From Terriglobales bacterium (GTDB lineage: Bacteria > Acidobacteriota > Terriglobia > Terriglobales > Acidobacteriaceae): a DNA stretch of 64,000 nucleotides. The notes below the pieces were generated by a model, which had not been told where the DNA came from, did not search any database, and saw nothing but the letters and a program-made list of their open reading frames with translations. Below are positions 46,318 to 54,914 of this stretch, piece by piece; the first letter of the stretch is position 1, and every line of letters starts with the position of its first letter. The stretch covers positions 1 to 64,000 of the forward strand of contig DATIBR010000052.1 of the NCBI GenBank assembly GCA_035457425.1, given 5' to 3'. A program made the position numbers and the translations under genes.

Positions 46318-46816
46318 AAGTCCACCACAGAGACACAGAGACACAGAGACACAGAGGTTTGAATTCATAAGATCCTGCGCCGAATCCCATCCTTCAGAGC
46401 GGGAACGCAAAAGTTGATGAGCAAGCCGTAGCGCTTATGCAGGAGCTTCATATAGCTGAGCAACTGCGCTTCATGGACCGGCAGGAGCGCTTCCACCGCT
46501 TTAAGCTCCATCACCACTTCGTCGAATGCCACCAAGTCGACACGGTAATCGCAATCGAGGCGCTCTCCTTTGTAGGTGATCGGGAGCGGGACTTGGCGTT
46601 GAAATGGGACCCCACGGCTCTTCAGCTCCCGACAGAGGCACTCTTCATGAATGGATTCCAGCAGGCCTGGGCCAAGCTCGCGATGGACTTCGATCGCTGC
46701 ACCGAGGATCTCCTCGGTCCTTGGGTCGCGGGCGGCGGCAGATCCAAATCCCATATCTTTCCTCTGTGTCTCTGTGTCTCTGTGTCTCTGTGTCTCTGTG
46801 TCTCTGTGGTGGACTT
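46318..46816. mobile_element. Candidate repeat-bounded cassette: GxxExxY gene inside a 40-bp inverted repeat
   Basis: A perfect 40-base inverted repeat (left 46318-46357, right 46777-46816) built of ACACAGAG units flanks the GxxExxY gene; the right arm carries two extra CTCTGTGT units on its inner side (46761-46776). In the other elements of this class the two arms are only ~20-40 bases apart. Here the loop has been replaced by a 390-base gene that encodes a nuclease-like protein. No target-site duplication is distinguishable. Confidence 0.6.
46365..46754 (-). CDS. GxxExxY protein (PD-(D/E)xK nuclease-like)
   Basis: A 129-residue protein of the GxxExxY family: GPGLLESIHEECL (residues 28-40; His replaces the usual Tyr), then LDCDYRVDLVAFDEVVMELKAVEAL. 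Visible nuclease-type residues are D73, E83-x-K85 and Q97-x3-Y101, the D...ExK...QxxxY arrangement found in RecB/Cas4-like nucleases. No enzymatic activity is established for the family. Its ribosome-binding site AGAGGAAAG is provided by the right repeat arm. It lies entirely between two inverted ACACAGAG arrays, between pepA and smpB on the same strand. Confidence 0.88.
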   Translation of the reverse strand: MGFGSAAARDPRTEEILGAAIEVHRELGPGLLESIHEECLCRELKSRGVPFQRQVPLPITYKGERLDCDYRVDLVAFDEVVMELKAVEALLPVHEAQLLSYMKLLHKRYGLLINFCVPALKDGIRRRIL

Positions 46817-47342
46817 AGCTTTTTCTCGATCTTGCGATCGCCTCGCGCGCTTCCTTGTCCGCCGTGCGCCGCCGCTCGGTCTCGCGCTTGTCCCACAACT
46901 GCTTGCCCTTCGCCAGCGCAACCTCACATTTTACTTTGCCGTTGCGGAAGTACAGCCGCGTCGGGATGAGCGTCAGCCCCTTCACCTGCATCTTCCCGAT
47001 GAGCTTCCGCAGCTCCGCTTTGTGGACCAGCAGTTTCCGCGTCCGCACCGGCGTGTGCCCGGCGTACCCGGCGTTCTCGTAGGGGCCGATGTGCGCGTTC
47101 AGCAGCCAGAGCTCGCCGTCCTTGATCAGGCCGTATGCGTCCTTCAGGTTCGCGCGGCCGGCGCGTACGGACTTGACCTCGCTCCCCATCAGCGCGATCC
47201 CCGCCTCCAGCTTCTCCATCAGGAAGTAGTTATGGCTGGCGGCCCGGTTGAACGAGGCGTCGCGTTCCCCCGCGGCGACCGGGTCGCGCTTGGGGTTCTT
47301 GGGCGCATTCGGCTTGGTCTGGTGTGTGGACTGGCGCGCCAT
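46815..47342 (-). CDS. smpB: SsrA-binding protein SmpB
   Basis: A 175-residue SmpB with a longer, basic N-terminal extension (~25 residues). Core: NYFLMEKLEAGIALMGSEVKSVRAG, NLKDAYGLIKDGELWLLNAHI, PYENAGY, HTPVRTRKLLVHKAEL, LTLIPTRLYFRNGKVKCEVALAKGKQLWDKR, and the C-terminal basic helix. Together with tmRNA it rescues stalled ribosomes. The stop codon lies inside the right arm of the inverted repeat. No ssrA gene was recognised in the window. Confidence 0.96.
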   Translation of the reverse strand: MARQSTHQTKPNAPKNPKRDPVAAGERDASFNRAASHNYFLMEKLEAGIALMGSEVKSVRAGRANLKDAYGLIKDGELWLLNAHIGPYENAGYAGHTPVRTRKLLVHKAELRKLIGKMQVKGLTLIPTRLYFRNGKVKCEVALAKGKQLWDKRETERRRTADKEAREAIARSRKS

Positions 47343-47424
47343 GGCGGAGTAGCCGTTTCGGAGGAATCTTGCATCGTAACACAGGCGGAATCAGCAGCTT
47401 GGAAGTGGACGGCGCGGGACCGGC

Positions 47425-47433
47425 TGCTATAAT
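47425..47433 (+). promoter_or_regulatory. Extended -10 promoter of the secretin operon
   Basis: TGCTATAAT, a consensus extended -10, 74 bases before the secretin start. It is identical to the argS promoter core at 37439. A short frame ATGCGTCGAATAGTCCGATGA (MRRIVR) at 47491-47511 overlaps the secretin start and could couple translation. Confidence 0.6.
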
Positions 47434-47507
47434 CGCGGATTCGCCCACCGCTTCGTCTTGCAGGAGAACATCTGAACGCAGACCGAGCCCATGCGTCGAA
47501 TAGTCCG

Positions 47508-49907
47508 ATGAGGCCGATCCTTCAGGCCACCGCGTGGTTCCTCATCGTCGCGCTCCTCACGGCGCCCGTGTGGGCCGACGAGTCCGCCGGCTCGCTCTAC
47601 AAGAAGGGCAAGGAAGCCGAGACCCGCCAGGACTACGAAAAAGCTTTCGACTTCTATCGCCAGGCCTGGGACAAGAAGCCCAAGGAAGTGAAGTACCGCA
47701 TCGCGATGCAGCGCACGCGCTTCCTCGCCTCGGCGAGCTACGTGCACCGCGGCCAGCAGCTGCGCGACAAGGGACAGCTCCAGGAAGCCATGGAGCTCTT
47801 CCTTCGCGCCAAGGAGATCGACCCCTCCAGCTTCATCGCCGACCAGGAAGTGCGCCGCACGCAGGCGCTCATGGACGCCGCGCAGAACCAGGCCAATGCG
47901 CCCCCGCCCTTCGTGCCGCAGAAGAGCCCCCTCACCAAGCGCCTCGAGGAAGCCGAAGGCCCGGTCGAGCTGGCCCCCATCGCCGAGACCCCCATCACCC
48001 TCTCCATGGTCGAAGACACCAAGGTCGTCTACGAGACCATCGGCAAGCTCGCCGGCCTGAACGTGATGTTCGACCCGGACTACACCTCGCGCCGCATCAA
48101 GGTCAACCTCAACGGCGTCACGCTCAACCAGGCGCTCGACATCACCGCGCTCGAGTCCAAGACCTTCTGGCGCCCGGTGACCTCGAACACCATCTTCATT
48201 GCCGCCGACACCGTCGCCAAGCGCAAGGAGCTGGAGCAGAACGTCATCAAGACGTTCTACCTCTCCAACATCTCGGCGCCCACCGAGCTGCAGGACACGG
48301 TCAACGCCATCCGCACGCTGGTGGAGATCAGCCGCATCCAGCAGCTGCCCTCGCAGGGCGCCATCGTGGTGCGTGGCACCCCCGACCAGGTCGCGCTCGC
48401 CGAGAAGATCATCAACGACATCGACAAGGCCAAGCCCGAGGTCGTCATCGAGGTCGCCGTGCTGCAGGTCCGGCGCGACAAGCTGCTCGACCTCGGCATC
48501 CAGCCGCCCACCAGCGTCACCGGCTCGCTCGCCGAGAACCTTCCCACCACCACGCCCACGACGGGCGGTACCGGGACCGGCGGCACGACCACCACGCCCA
48601 CGCCCACCACCCCCACCGGCCAGATCAACCTGAACTCGCTCGCCAACCTCACGGCCAGGAACATCGTGCTGACCATCCCGTCGGCCACCGCCAGCTTCCT
48701 CTACAACGACTCCACCACCAAGGTCATCCAGAACCCGCAGATCCGCGCGCTGGATGGCGCCAAGGCCTCGCTCAAGATCGGCGACCGCGTGCCGGTGGCC
48801 ACCGGGTCGTTCCAGCCCGGCATCGGCGGCGTCGGCATCAACCCGCTGGTCAACACCCAGTTCCAGTACATCGACGTTGGCGTGAACATCGACATCACGC
48901 CTCGCGTCCACGCCGGCCGCGAGGTCACCATGAAGATCATGCTCGACATCTCGAGCGTCACCTCGCGCGTCAACATCGGCGGCATCGACCAGCCCGTCAT
49001 CGGACAGCGCAAGATCGAGCACGAGATCCGCCTCAAGGAGGGCGAGGTCAACCTGCTCGGCGGCATCCTCGAGGAATCCGACGTCAAGAGCCTCAGCGGC
49101 CTTCCCGGCCTCGCCAACATCCCCTTCTTCAAGTACTTCTTCTCGCGCACCAACAAGGAGCGGGTGGAGAACGAGATCGTGTTCATGCTCATCCCGCGCA
49201 TCGTGCGCGCCCAGGAGCTCACCGAGATGAACCTGCGCGCCGTCGACGTCGGCACGGGCAGCTCCATCGACCTCCGCCGCGCCAGCAAGGCCCAGCCCGC
49301 CGGCCCGCAGAACGTCCCCATGACCTCGCCCGGACCGGTCCAGCAGGCGCCGCAGCCCGCGGCCGCCACGGGGCAGCAGGCCCAGATGGGCGGCGTGCCC
49401 GCGACCGGCGCCATGGCCCAGCCGCCCCCGCCGCAGCCCGGCGTGAAGCCCTCGCCCGTCATCACCGAGACCCAGCCGGCGCCCTCCGGCGCGGGTGTGA
49501 GCTTCCGCTTCGACCCCGAGACGCTCACGCAGACCGTCGGCTCCACCTTCGCCATCAACGTGGCGATGAACGCCGGCGTGCCCGTGTGGCAGGCCGCGAT
49601 GCAGGTGCAATACGATCCGAAGGTGCTGCAACTCGTGAACGTCTCGAACGGCGGCTACCTCTCCAAGGACGGCCAGCCCGCCGCCGTCGTCCATCGTCCC
49701 GACGAGACCACCGGCACGCTGCAGGTTTCCGCCACGCGTCCGCCGCAGACCGAGGGCCTTACCGGGGAAGGCTCGGTGCTCACGCTCACCTTCGTCGCCA
49801 AGGCGCCCGGCCAGAGCCTGATCACCATCGCGCGCCCGACCGCGCGCAACGCCGCCGGACAGCTCTTCTCCGGCAGCCAGCTCCAGGCGCAAGTCACGGT
49901 GAAATAA
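47508..49907 (+). CDS. Secretin-cohesin fusion protein of a type II/IV secretion or pilus system
   Basis: A 799-residue exported protein. Signal peptide (FLIVALLTAPVWA), then TPR-like helices (~28-120), two secretin N-type domains (~140-330; ITLSMVEDTKVVYETIGKLAG, KTFYLSNISAPTELQDTVNAIRTL), a Thr/Pro/Gly linker (~345-372), the secretin beta-barrel domain (~375-580; VNIDITPRVHAGREVTM, LKEGEVNLLGGILEE, VENEIVFMLIPRIV), a long Pro/Gln/Ala linker (~600-660) and a C-terminal cohesin-type domain (~668-799; SFRFDPETLTQTVGSTFAINVAMN...WQAAMQVQYDPKVLQLV). The cohesin may bind a partner or the pseudopilins. First gene of an operon with two pseudopilins. Confidence 0.9.
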   Translation: MRPILQATAWFLIVALLTAPVWADESAGSLYKKGKEAETRQDYEKAFDFYRQAWDKKPKEVKYRIAMQRTRFLASASYVHRGQQLRDKGQLQEAMELFLRAKEIDPSSFIADQEVRRTQALMDAAQNQANAPPPFVPQKSPLTKRLEEAEGPVELAPIAETPITLSMVEDTKVVYETIGKLAGLNVMFDPDYTSRRIKVNLNGVTLNQALDITALESKTFWRPVTSNTIFIAADTVAKRKELEQNVIKTFYLSNISAPTELQDTVNAIRTLVEISRIQQLPSQGAIVVRGTPDQVALAEKIINDIDKAKPEVVIEVAVLQVRRDKLLDLGIQPPTSVTGSLAENLPTTTPTTGGTGTGGTTTTPTPTTPTGQINLNSLANLTARNIVLTIPSATASFLYNDSTTKVIQNPQIRALDGAKASLKIGDRVPVATGSFQPGIGGVGINPLVNTQFQYIDVGVNIDITPRVHAGREVTMKIMLDISSVTSRVNIGGIDQPVIGQRKIEHEIRLKEGEVNLLGGILEESDVKSLSGLPGLANIPFFKYFFSRTNKERVENEIVFMLIPRIVRAQELTEMNLRAVDVGTGSSIDLRRASKAQPAGPQNVPMTSPGPVQQAPQPAAATGQQAQMGGVPATGAMAQPPPPQPGVKPSPVITETQPAPSGAGVSFRFDPETLTQTVGSTFAINVAMNAGVPVWQAAMQVQYDPKVLQLVNVSNGGYLSKDGQPAAVVHRPDETTGTLQVSATRPPQTEGLTGEGSVLTLTFVAKAPGQSLITIARPTARNAAGQLFSGSQLQAQVTVK

Positions 49908-50426
49908 ATGCGTTTCCGGTTTCCAGTTTTCCGTTTCCGGATTTCCGCCGCCCGATCTTCGGGAAACGGGAAACGGGAAACGGGAAACGACATTGGCCTC
50001 ACCCTCGTCGAGCTCATCGTCGCCATCACCATCCTGCTCATCCTGACGGGCGCGGCCATCCCTATCGCCCGCGTCCGGATCCAGCGCGAGAAGGAGCGCG
50101 AGCTCCGCCGCGACCTGTGGGAGATGCGCGACGCCATCGACCGCTACAAGGACGCCGCCGACCGCGGCGCCTTCCAGATCAAGCTCGGCTCGGACGGCTA
50201 TCCCCCCGACCTCGAGACCCTCGTCAACGGCGTCGACATCCAGGGCAAGAAAGTCCGCTTCCTCCGCCGCATCCCCGTCGACCCCATGACCGGCTCCACC
50301 GAGTGGGGCCTGCGCTCCACCCAGGACGACCCGAAATCCACCTCCTGGGGCGGCCAGAACGTCTTCGACGTCTACACTAAGGCGCAAGGCACTGCGCTCG
50401 ACGGCACCAAGTACGAGGACTGGTGA
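49908..50426 (+). CDS. Pseudopilin / type II secretion-like protein with repeat-derived leader
   Basis: A 172-residue type IV pilin-like protein. The prepilin site is G30|[19 protein letters not shown], with Glu at +5 and a hydrophobic N-terminal helix; the globular part follows ([51 protein letters not shown]). The 30-residue leader (basic; contains NGKRETGN) is read from a GGGAAAC inverted array and has no other in-frame start. ATG directly abuts the secretin stop, so translation is coupled. It resembles GspG-type minor pseudopilins of acidobacterial secretion clusters. Confidence 0.88.
   Translation: MRFRFPVFRFRISAARSSGNGKRETGNDIGLTLVELIVAITILLILTGAAIPIARVRIQREKERELRRDLWEMRDAIDRYKDAADRGAFQIKLGSDGYPPDLETLVNGVDIQGKKVRFLRRIPVDPMTGSTEWGLRSTQDDPKSTSWGGQNVFDVYTKAQGTALDGTKYEDW
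49912..49990. repeat. Inverted array of GGGAAAC units inside a pseudopilin gene
   Basis: Left arm GTTTCCGGTTTCCAGTTTTCC-like (49912-49946), loop with CGCCGCCCGATCTTC, right arm GGGAAACGGGAAACGGGAAAC (49971-49990). It lies entirely within the 5' coding part of the next gene. Confidence 0.85.
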
Positions 50427-50857
50427 TGCACTCGCGAAACCGGAAACGGGAAACCGGAAACACGCGCCCGCATCGGCGCGCGCGCGGCTTCACCCTGCTG
50501 GAGATGATCATCGTCATCTCCATCATGCTGATCCTGGTCTCCATCGCGGTGCCGAACTACGTGCGCTCCATGCACCGCGCGCGCGAGGCCGTCCTGCGCG
50601 ACAACCTCTTCACCCTCCGCACCACCATCGACAACTACACCTACGACAAGAACGCCGCGCCGCAGTCGCTCGACGACCTCGTCTCCGGCGGCTACCTGCG
50701 CGCCGTCCCCAAGGACCCCATGACCGGCGAGACCAACTGGGTCGTCGACCAGTGCGAGACCTACGCCTCCATCGACCAGTCCCAGACCGGTATCTGCGAC
50801 GTCCACTCCGCCTCCGAGCAGATCTCCAGCGAAGGCACCCCCTACAGCAGCTGGTGA
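50426..50857 (+). CDS. Pseudopilin (GspG-like) with repeat-derived leader
   Basis: A 143-residue pilin-like protein. Prepilin site [20 protein letters not shown] with Glu at +5; then [59 protein letters not shown], the GspG layout. The leader again contains RKRETGN, from a second GGAAAC array at about 50436-50462. Start ATG overlaps the previous stop (TGATG), so the three genes form one coupled operon. It should be part of the pseudopilus of the system whose outer-membrane gate is the upstream secretin. Confidence 0.9.
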   Translation: MHSRNRKRETGNTRPHRRARGFTLLEMIIVISIMLILVSIAVPNYVRSMHRAREAVLRDNLFTLRTTIDNYTYDKNAAPQSLDDLVSGGYLRAVPKDPMTGETNWVVDQCETYASIDQSQTGICDVHSASEQISSEGTPYSSW

Positions 50858-50895
50858 TTGCGCGCGCCGCGCGCGCCCGCGTACCATCGTCTGTC

Positions 50896-52581
50896 ATGGC
50901 GACGCTGACGGAGACTCCCATCACCGCCTCCAACTACACGCCCATCCGCGCGCCCCGCGGCCCCGTGCTCAGCTGCAAAGGCTGGCAGCAGGAAGCCGCC
51001 ATGCGCATGCTGATGAACAACCTCGACGAAGAGGTGGGCGAGCGCCCCCGCGACCTCGTCGTCTACGGCGGCACCGGCCGCGCCGCCCGCAGTTGGCAGG
51101 CCTACCACGCCATCGTCGCCGCCCTCAAAGGCCTCGCCAACGACGAGACCCTCCTCGTGCAGTCCGGCAAGCCGGTCGGCGTCTTCCAGACGCACGACTA
51201 CGCCCCGCGCGTCCTCATCGCCAATTCCAACCTCGTCGGCCACTGGTCGAGCTGGGAGAAGTTCAACGAGCTCGAGCGCGCCGGCCTGATGATGTACGGC
51301 CAGATGACCGCGGGCTCCTGGATCTACATCGGCTCGCAGGGCATCGTGCAGGGCACCTTCGAGACCTTCGCCGCCGCTGCCGACAAGCACTTCTCGGGCG
51401 ACCTCAGCGGCAGGCTGGTCGTCTCCGGCGGCATGGGCGGCATGGGCGGAGCGCAGCCGCTCGCCGCCACCATGGCCGGCGCCGCCTTCCTCGGCATCGA
51501 CGTCGACGCCGAGCGCATCAAGAAGCGCCTCAAGACCGGCTACTGCGACTTCCTCGTCAACTCGCTCGACGAAGCGCTCCGCATCCTCAAGAACGCCGTC
51601 CGCAAGAAGGAAGCCGTCTCCGTCGGACTCGTCGGCAATTGCGCCGACGTCATCCCGGAGCTCGCCGAGCGCGGCGTCGTCCCTGACATCCTCACCGACC
51701 AGACCTCCGCGCACGACCCGCTCAACGGCTACGTCCCCAACGGGATGCCGCTCCAGCAGGCGCTCGAGCTGCGCAAGCGCGACCCCAAGGCCTACGAGGA
51801 GAGATCGCTCGACGCCATCGCCCGCCACGTCGAGGGCATGCTGCGCCTCCAGAAGATGGGCGCGGTCACCTTCGACTACGGCAACAACATCCGCACCTTC
51901 GCCTTCCAGCGCGGCGTCAAGAACGCCTACGACTTCCCCGGCTTCGTCCCGGCGTACATCCGGCCGCTGTTCTGCGAGGGCCGCGGGCCCTTCCGCTGGG
52001 TCGCGCTCTCCGGCGACCCGGCCGACATCGCCGCCACCGACGCCCTGGTGCTCCAACTCTTCCCGCAGAACAAGCTGCTCAACCGCTGGATCAAGCTCGC
52101 GCAGAAGCGCATCCGGTTTCAGGGACTGCCGGCGCGCATCTGCTGGCTCGGCTATGGCGAGCGCGCCCAGTTCGGCCTCGCCATCAACGACCTCGTCAAG
52201 CACGGGAAGCTCAAGGCGCCCATCGTCATCGGCCGCGACCACCTCGACACCGGCTCGGTCGCATCGCCCTTCCGCGAGACCGAGGGCATGAAGGACGGCT
52301 CCGACGCGGTCGCCGACTGGCCGCTGCTCAACGCGCTCCTCAACACCGCCTCCGGCGCGAGCTGGGTCTCCATCCACAACGGCGGCGGCGTCGGCATCGG
52401 ATATTCGCTGCACGCCGGCCAGGTCACCGTCGCCGACGGCACCGACCAGATGGCCAGGCGCATCGAGCGCGTCCTCACCAACGACCCCGGCATCGGCGTC
52501 GCCCGCCACGTCGACGCCGGCTACGACGAAGCCAGGGACACCGCGAAGAAGAAGGGCGTGAAGATCCCGATGGATTTGTGA
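50896..52581 (+). CDS. hutU: Urocanate hydratase
   Basis: A 561-residue NAD+-dependent hydratase of histidine degradation (urocanate to imidazolone propionate). Diagnostic blocks: [80 protein letters not shown], and [15 protein letters not shown] with the active-site cysteine. ATG at 50896. Followed 41 bases later by hutI on the same strand, an operon. hutH and hutG are not in the window, so the pathway is split or located elsewhere. Confidence 0.97.
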   Translation: MATLTETPITASNYTPIRAPRGPVLSCKGWQQEAAMRMLMNNLDEEVGERPRDLVVYGGTGRAARSWQAYHAIVAALKGLANDETLLVQSGKPVGVFQTHDYAPRVLIANSNLVGHWSSWEKFNELERAGLMMYGQMTAGSWIYIGSQGIVQGTFETFAAAADKHFSGDLSGRLVVSGGMGGMGGAQPLAATMAGAAFLGIDVDAERIKKRLKTGYCDFLVNSLDEALRILKNAVRKKEAVSVGLVGNCADVIPELAERGVVPDILTDQTSAHDPLNGYVPNGMPLQQALELRKRDPKAYEERSLDAIARHVEGMLRLQKMGAVTFDYGNNIRTFAFQRGVKNAYDFPGFVPAYIRPLFCEGRGPFRWVALSGDPADIAATDALVLQLFPQNKLLNRWIKLAQKRIRFQGLPARICWLGYGERAQFGLAINDLVKHGKLKAPIVIGRDHLDTGSVASPFRETEGMKDGSDAVADWPLLNALLNTASGASWVSIHNGGGVGIGYSLHAGQVTVADGTDQMARRIERVLTNDPGIGVARHVDAGYDEARDTAKKKGVKIPMDL

Positions 52582-52668
52582 TTCGCCATTTGTGATTTGC
52601 AATTGGGGAACGACCCAACCGCATGGCCAGAGGAAAGTTACAAATTACAAATCACAAATCACAAATCG
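52574..52668. repeat. Inverted array of GATTTGT/ACAAATC units overlapping hutI start
   Basis: Left arm GATTTGTGATTCGCCATTTG (52574-52593, continuing to 52606) and right arm TACAAATTACAAATCACAAA (52639 on). The hutU stop codon is in the left arm and the first 15 hutI codons contain the right arm. Confidence 0.8.
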
Positions 52669-53927
52669 CGCAGCCTCTCCTCCTCACCAACATCGCCCAG
52701 CTCCTCACGCTCCGCGGCGCCGCGAAGCCGCGCCGCGGTCCTGAGCTGAACGACGTCGCCGTGGTCGAGGACGCCGCCGTGCTCTGCGCCGGGGGCAAGC
52801 TCGTGGCCGCCGGCCGCATGAAGGACGCGCTCAAAGATCCCTGGCTTAAGAAGAACAGGAAGAAGGTCCGCGAGTTCGATTGCCACGGCAAGGTCGTCTT
52901 GCCCGGCTTCGTCGACTCGCACACGCATCCCGTGTTCGCCGAGCCTCGCCTCGTCGACTTCGAGCAGCGCATCTCCGGCGCCACCTACGAGCAGATCGCC
53001 GCCGGCGGCGGCGGCATCCGCTCCAGCGTCGACGCGGTCCGCAAGCGCTCCAAGGCCGACCTCGCCGCCGAGGTGTTGAGCGCGCTGCATCGAATGGCGG
53101 CCCAGGGAACCACCACCGTGGAAGCCAAGTCCGGCTACGGCCTCTCCACCGAGGCGGAGTTGAGATCCCTCGATGCCATCCGCGACGCCGCCGCGCGCTG
53201 GCCCGGCACCGTCGTCGCCACGCTGCTCGCTGCCCACGTCGTGCCCAAGGAGTTCGCCGCCAAGCCCGACCGATACGTCGACGAGATCATCAAGCGGATG
53301 CTGCCCGCCGTCGCGAAGAAGAAGCTCGCCCGCTTCGTCGACGTCTTCGTCGAGCGCGGCGCCTTCACGCTCGATCAGGCCGAGCGCGTCTTCGGCGCGG
53401 CGGCGAAGCTCGGTCTCGTCGCCCGCGCGCACGTCTGCCAGCTCTCGCCCTCCGAGCTGTGGCCGCTCTTCCGCTTCCAGCCCGCTTCGCTCGACCACCT
53501 GGACCAGGTCGCCGACGAAGACATCCCGCAGCTCGCCCGCCGCGATACCGTCGCCACGCTGCTGCCCGGGTCCAACTACTTCCTCGGCCTGCGCGAGTAT
53601 CCGCCCGCGCGCCGCCTCATCGATTCCGGTGTAGCCGTCGCGCTCGCCACCGATTACAATCCCGGCACCTCGCCGACGGTCAGCATTCCGTTCGTGCTGT
53701 CCCTGGCATGCACGCAGATGAAGATGCGCCCGGCCGAAGCCATCGCCGCCGCCACCATCAACGGCGCGCATGCGCTGCGCCTGGTGGACCGGAAGGGAAG
53801 TGTCGAGCCAGGCAAGGACGCTGATTTGGCGGTATTCGACGTGCGCGACTATCGCGAGATCGCCTACTGGTTTGGCGCGCATCGCTGTGCAGCGACGGTC
53901 ATCGCCGGAGGACTGCTGGAGGACTGA
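52623..53927 (+). CDS. hutI: Imidazolonepropionase
   Basis: A 434-residue amidohydrolase. Metal ligands: DSHTHPVFAEPR (two His), the Glu/His region VEAKSGYGL and LLAAHVVPKEF, LVARAHVCQL, and LATDYNPGTSP with the last Asp. It opens the ring of imidazolonepropionate to formiminoglutamate in histidine catabolism. The first ~16 residues (GKLQITNHKSQIAQ) are an N-terminal extension encoded by a repeat arm; the conserved part begins at LLLTNIAQLLTL. GTG/ATG choice is not in doubt because the frame begins in the repeat. Confidence 0.95.
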   Translation: MARGKLQITNHKSQIAQPLLLTNIAQLLTLRGAAKPRRGPELNDVAVVEDAAVLCAGGKLVAAGRMKDALKDPWLKKNRKKVREFDCHGKVVLPGFVDSHTHPVFAEPRLVDFEQRISGATYEQIAAGGGGIRSSVDAVRKRSKADLAAEVLSALHRMAAQGTTTVEAKSGYGLSTEAELRSLDAIRDAAARWPGTVVATLLAAHVVPKEFAAKPDRYVDEIIKRMLPAVAKKKLARFVDVFVERGAFTLDQAERVFGAAAKLGLVARAHVCQLSPSELWPLFRFQPASLDHLDQVADEDIPQLARRDTVATLLPGSNYFLGLREYPPARRLIDSGVAVALATDYNPGTSPTVSIPFVLSLACTQMKMRPAEAIAAATINGAHALRLVDRKGSVEPGKDADLAVFDVRDYREIAYWFGAHRCAATVIAGGLLED

Positions 53928-53982
53928 GGCGGTTCGCGGCGCGTCGCTCCGGCCCGAAGGGCGGTATTTGAGTTGGTCCAGG

Positions 53983-54066
53983 GCGTAAGCCCCCGGTGGA
54001 TCCCGGCAGTAAGGATTTCGAGCCCCTTCAGGGGCGGCATACATGAGCGAGGGCGCAAGCCCGAGC
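53983..54066. repeat. Dispersed-type intergenic repeat (CCCCTTCAGGGGC hairpin)
   Basis: GCCCCTTCAGGGGC (54022-54035) is a perfect hairpin with a 4-base loop, flanked by GGGCGTAAGCCC and GGGCGCAAGCCC. The arrangement looks like a dispersed REP-like element, but only one copy is seen in this window. Confidence 0.4.
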
Positions 54067-54086
54067 AAGAAAGCGAGAGGCTCCCG

Positions 54087-54770
54087 ATGCGTCGCATTCT
54101 CCTCGCCGTCACTCTTTTCTCCGGCCTTTCACTCTCCGCCCAGCAGCTCGACGCTGCCAAGCCGCACCACTACATCCTCAAGATCACGCCCGACTTCAAG
54201 GCCGGCATCTTCAAGGGCGAGGTCACCATCCACGGCGACACGCTCCGCCCCACCAGCGAGATCACCCTGCACGCCGTCGACCTCGAATTCCGCGAGGTCA
54301 CCATCCAGGCGCTACCCGCCGGCGAGATCCAGACTGCCAGCGTCAAGCTCGACAAGAAGCAGCAGACCGCCACGCTCGGCGCCACCGTGCCCCTGCCCGC
54401 CGGCCCGGTCGAGATCAAGATCAAGTACCGCGGCAAGCTCGGCAAGAATGCCCGCGGTTTCTACCGCGCCTCCTGCGGCGACTCGCAGTTCGCCACCACC
54501 GCCCTCGCCGGCGGCAATGCGCGCCGCATGTTCCCCTCCTGGGACGATCCCGCGTATCCCGCGCCCTTCAACGTTGTCGCCGTCGTCGGGGCCTCGGAGA
54601 CCGCCCGCTCGAATGCCGCCATCGAAAAGGAGCTGCCCAGCTCCAACCCCGAAGAGCGCGTCATCGCCTTCGCCATGACGGAGAAGATCCCCACCTCCGA
54701 CCTGCGGCTCTCCATCGGCGAAGCCCGCTGCCTGCCGCCGCCGGAGGCCGGGCCCACCGCTGCTCGCTGA
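54087..54770 (+). CDS. M1 aminopeptidase N-terminal domain only (truncated)
   Basis: A 227-residue exported protein with signal peptide (MRRILLAVTLFSGLSLSAQQ). It matches the N-terminal beta-sandwich of M1 aminopeptidases (HYILKITPDFKAGIFKGEVTIHGDTLRPTSEITLHAVDLEF...GFYRAS, and ARRMFPSWDDPAYPAPFN, where the substrate-recognition strand would be). The thermolysin-like HExxH domain is absent and the frame ends in GC-rich unrelated text (CLPPPEAGPTAAR). It is therefore a remnant or a truncated decoy; no downstream frame encodes the missing part. Confidence 0.75.
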   Translation: MRRILLAVTLFSGLSLSAQQLDAAKPHHYILKITPDFKAGIFKGEVTIHGDTLRPTSEITLHAVDLEFREVTIQALPAGEIQTASVKLDKKQQTATLGATVPLPAGPVEIKIKYRGKLGKNARGFYRASCGDSQFATTALAGGNARRMFPSWDDPAYPAPFNVVAVVGASETARSNAAIEKELPSSNPEERVIAFAMTEKIPTSDLRLSIGEARCLPPPEAGPTAAR

Positions 54771-54878
54771 GCGCCGGCGGAGTCGGAGCGCGTTCGCCCT
54801 CGAACGCGCAGAGCCCCAGCCGAGAGCGGGCGCCGGCGCTTTCTCTTTGACTCGACCGTGCGCCCCCCTTTAGGCTTC

Positions 54879-54895
54879 TTGCAACCCATTTGCAG
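54879..54895. promoter_or_regulatory. Fur-family operator (TTGCAA-N5-TTGCAG)
   Basis: TTGCAACCCATTTGCAG: a 6-5-6 palindrome with one mismatch. It is 19 bases before the Fur-family gene start, suggesting autoregulation. A near-perfect copy with an extra half-site lies at 55556. Family knowledge: TTGCAA-N5-TTGCAA matches the published consensus of the nickel regulator Nur. Confidence 0.65.
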
Positions 54896-54914
54896 GAACC
54901 GGGAGGACGCCGCC

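Noticed and set aside
46322-46812. CRISPR-like regular repeats
   Set aside because: Units are 8 bases, contiguous and inverted between arms, with no unique spacers and no cas genes.
46622-46927. Protein frames rich in TETQRHRD / SLCLCVS peptides
   Set aside because: They are translations of the ACACAGAG arrays or overlap smpB and the GxxExxY gene in other frames; no ribosome-binding sites or family similarity.
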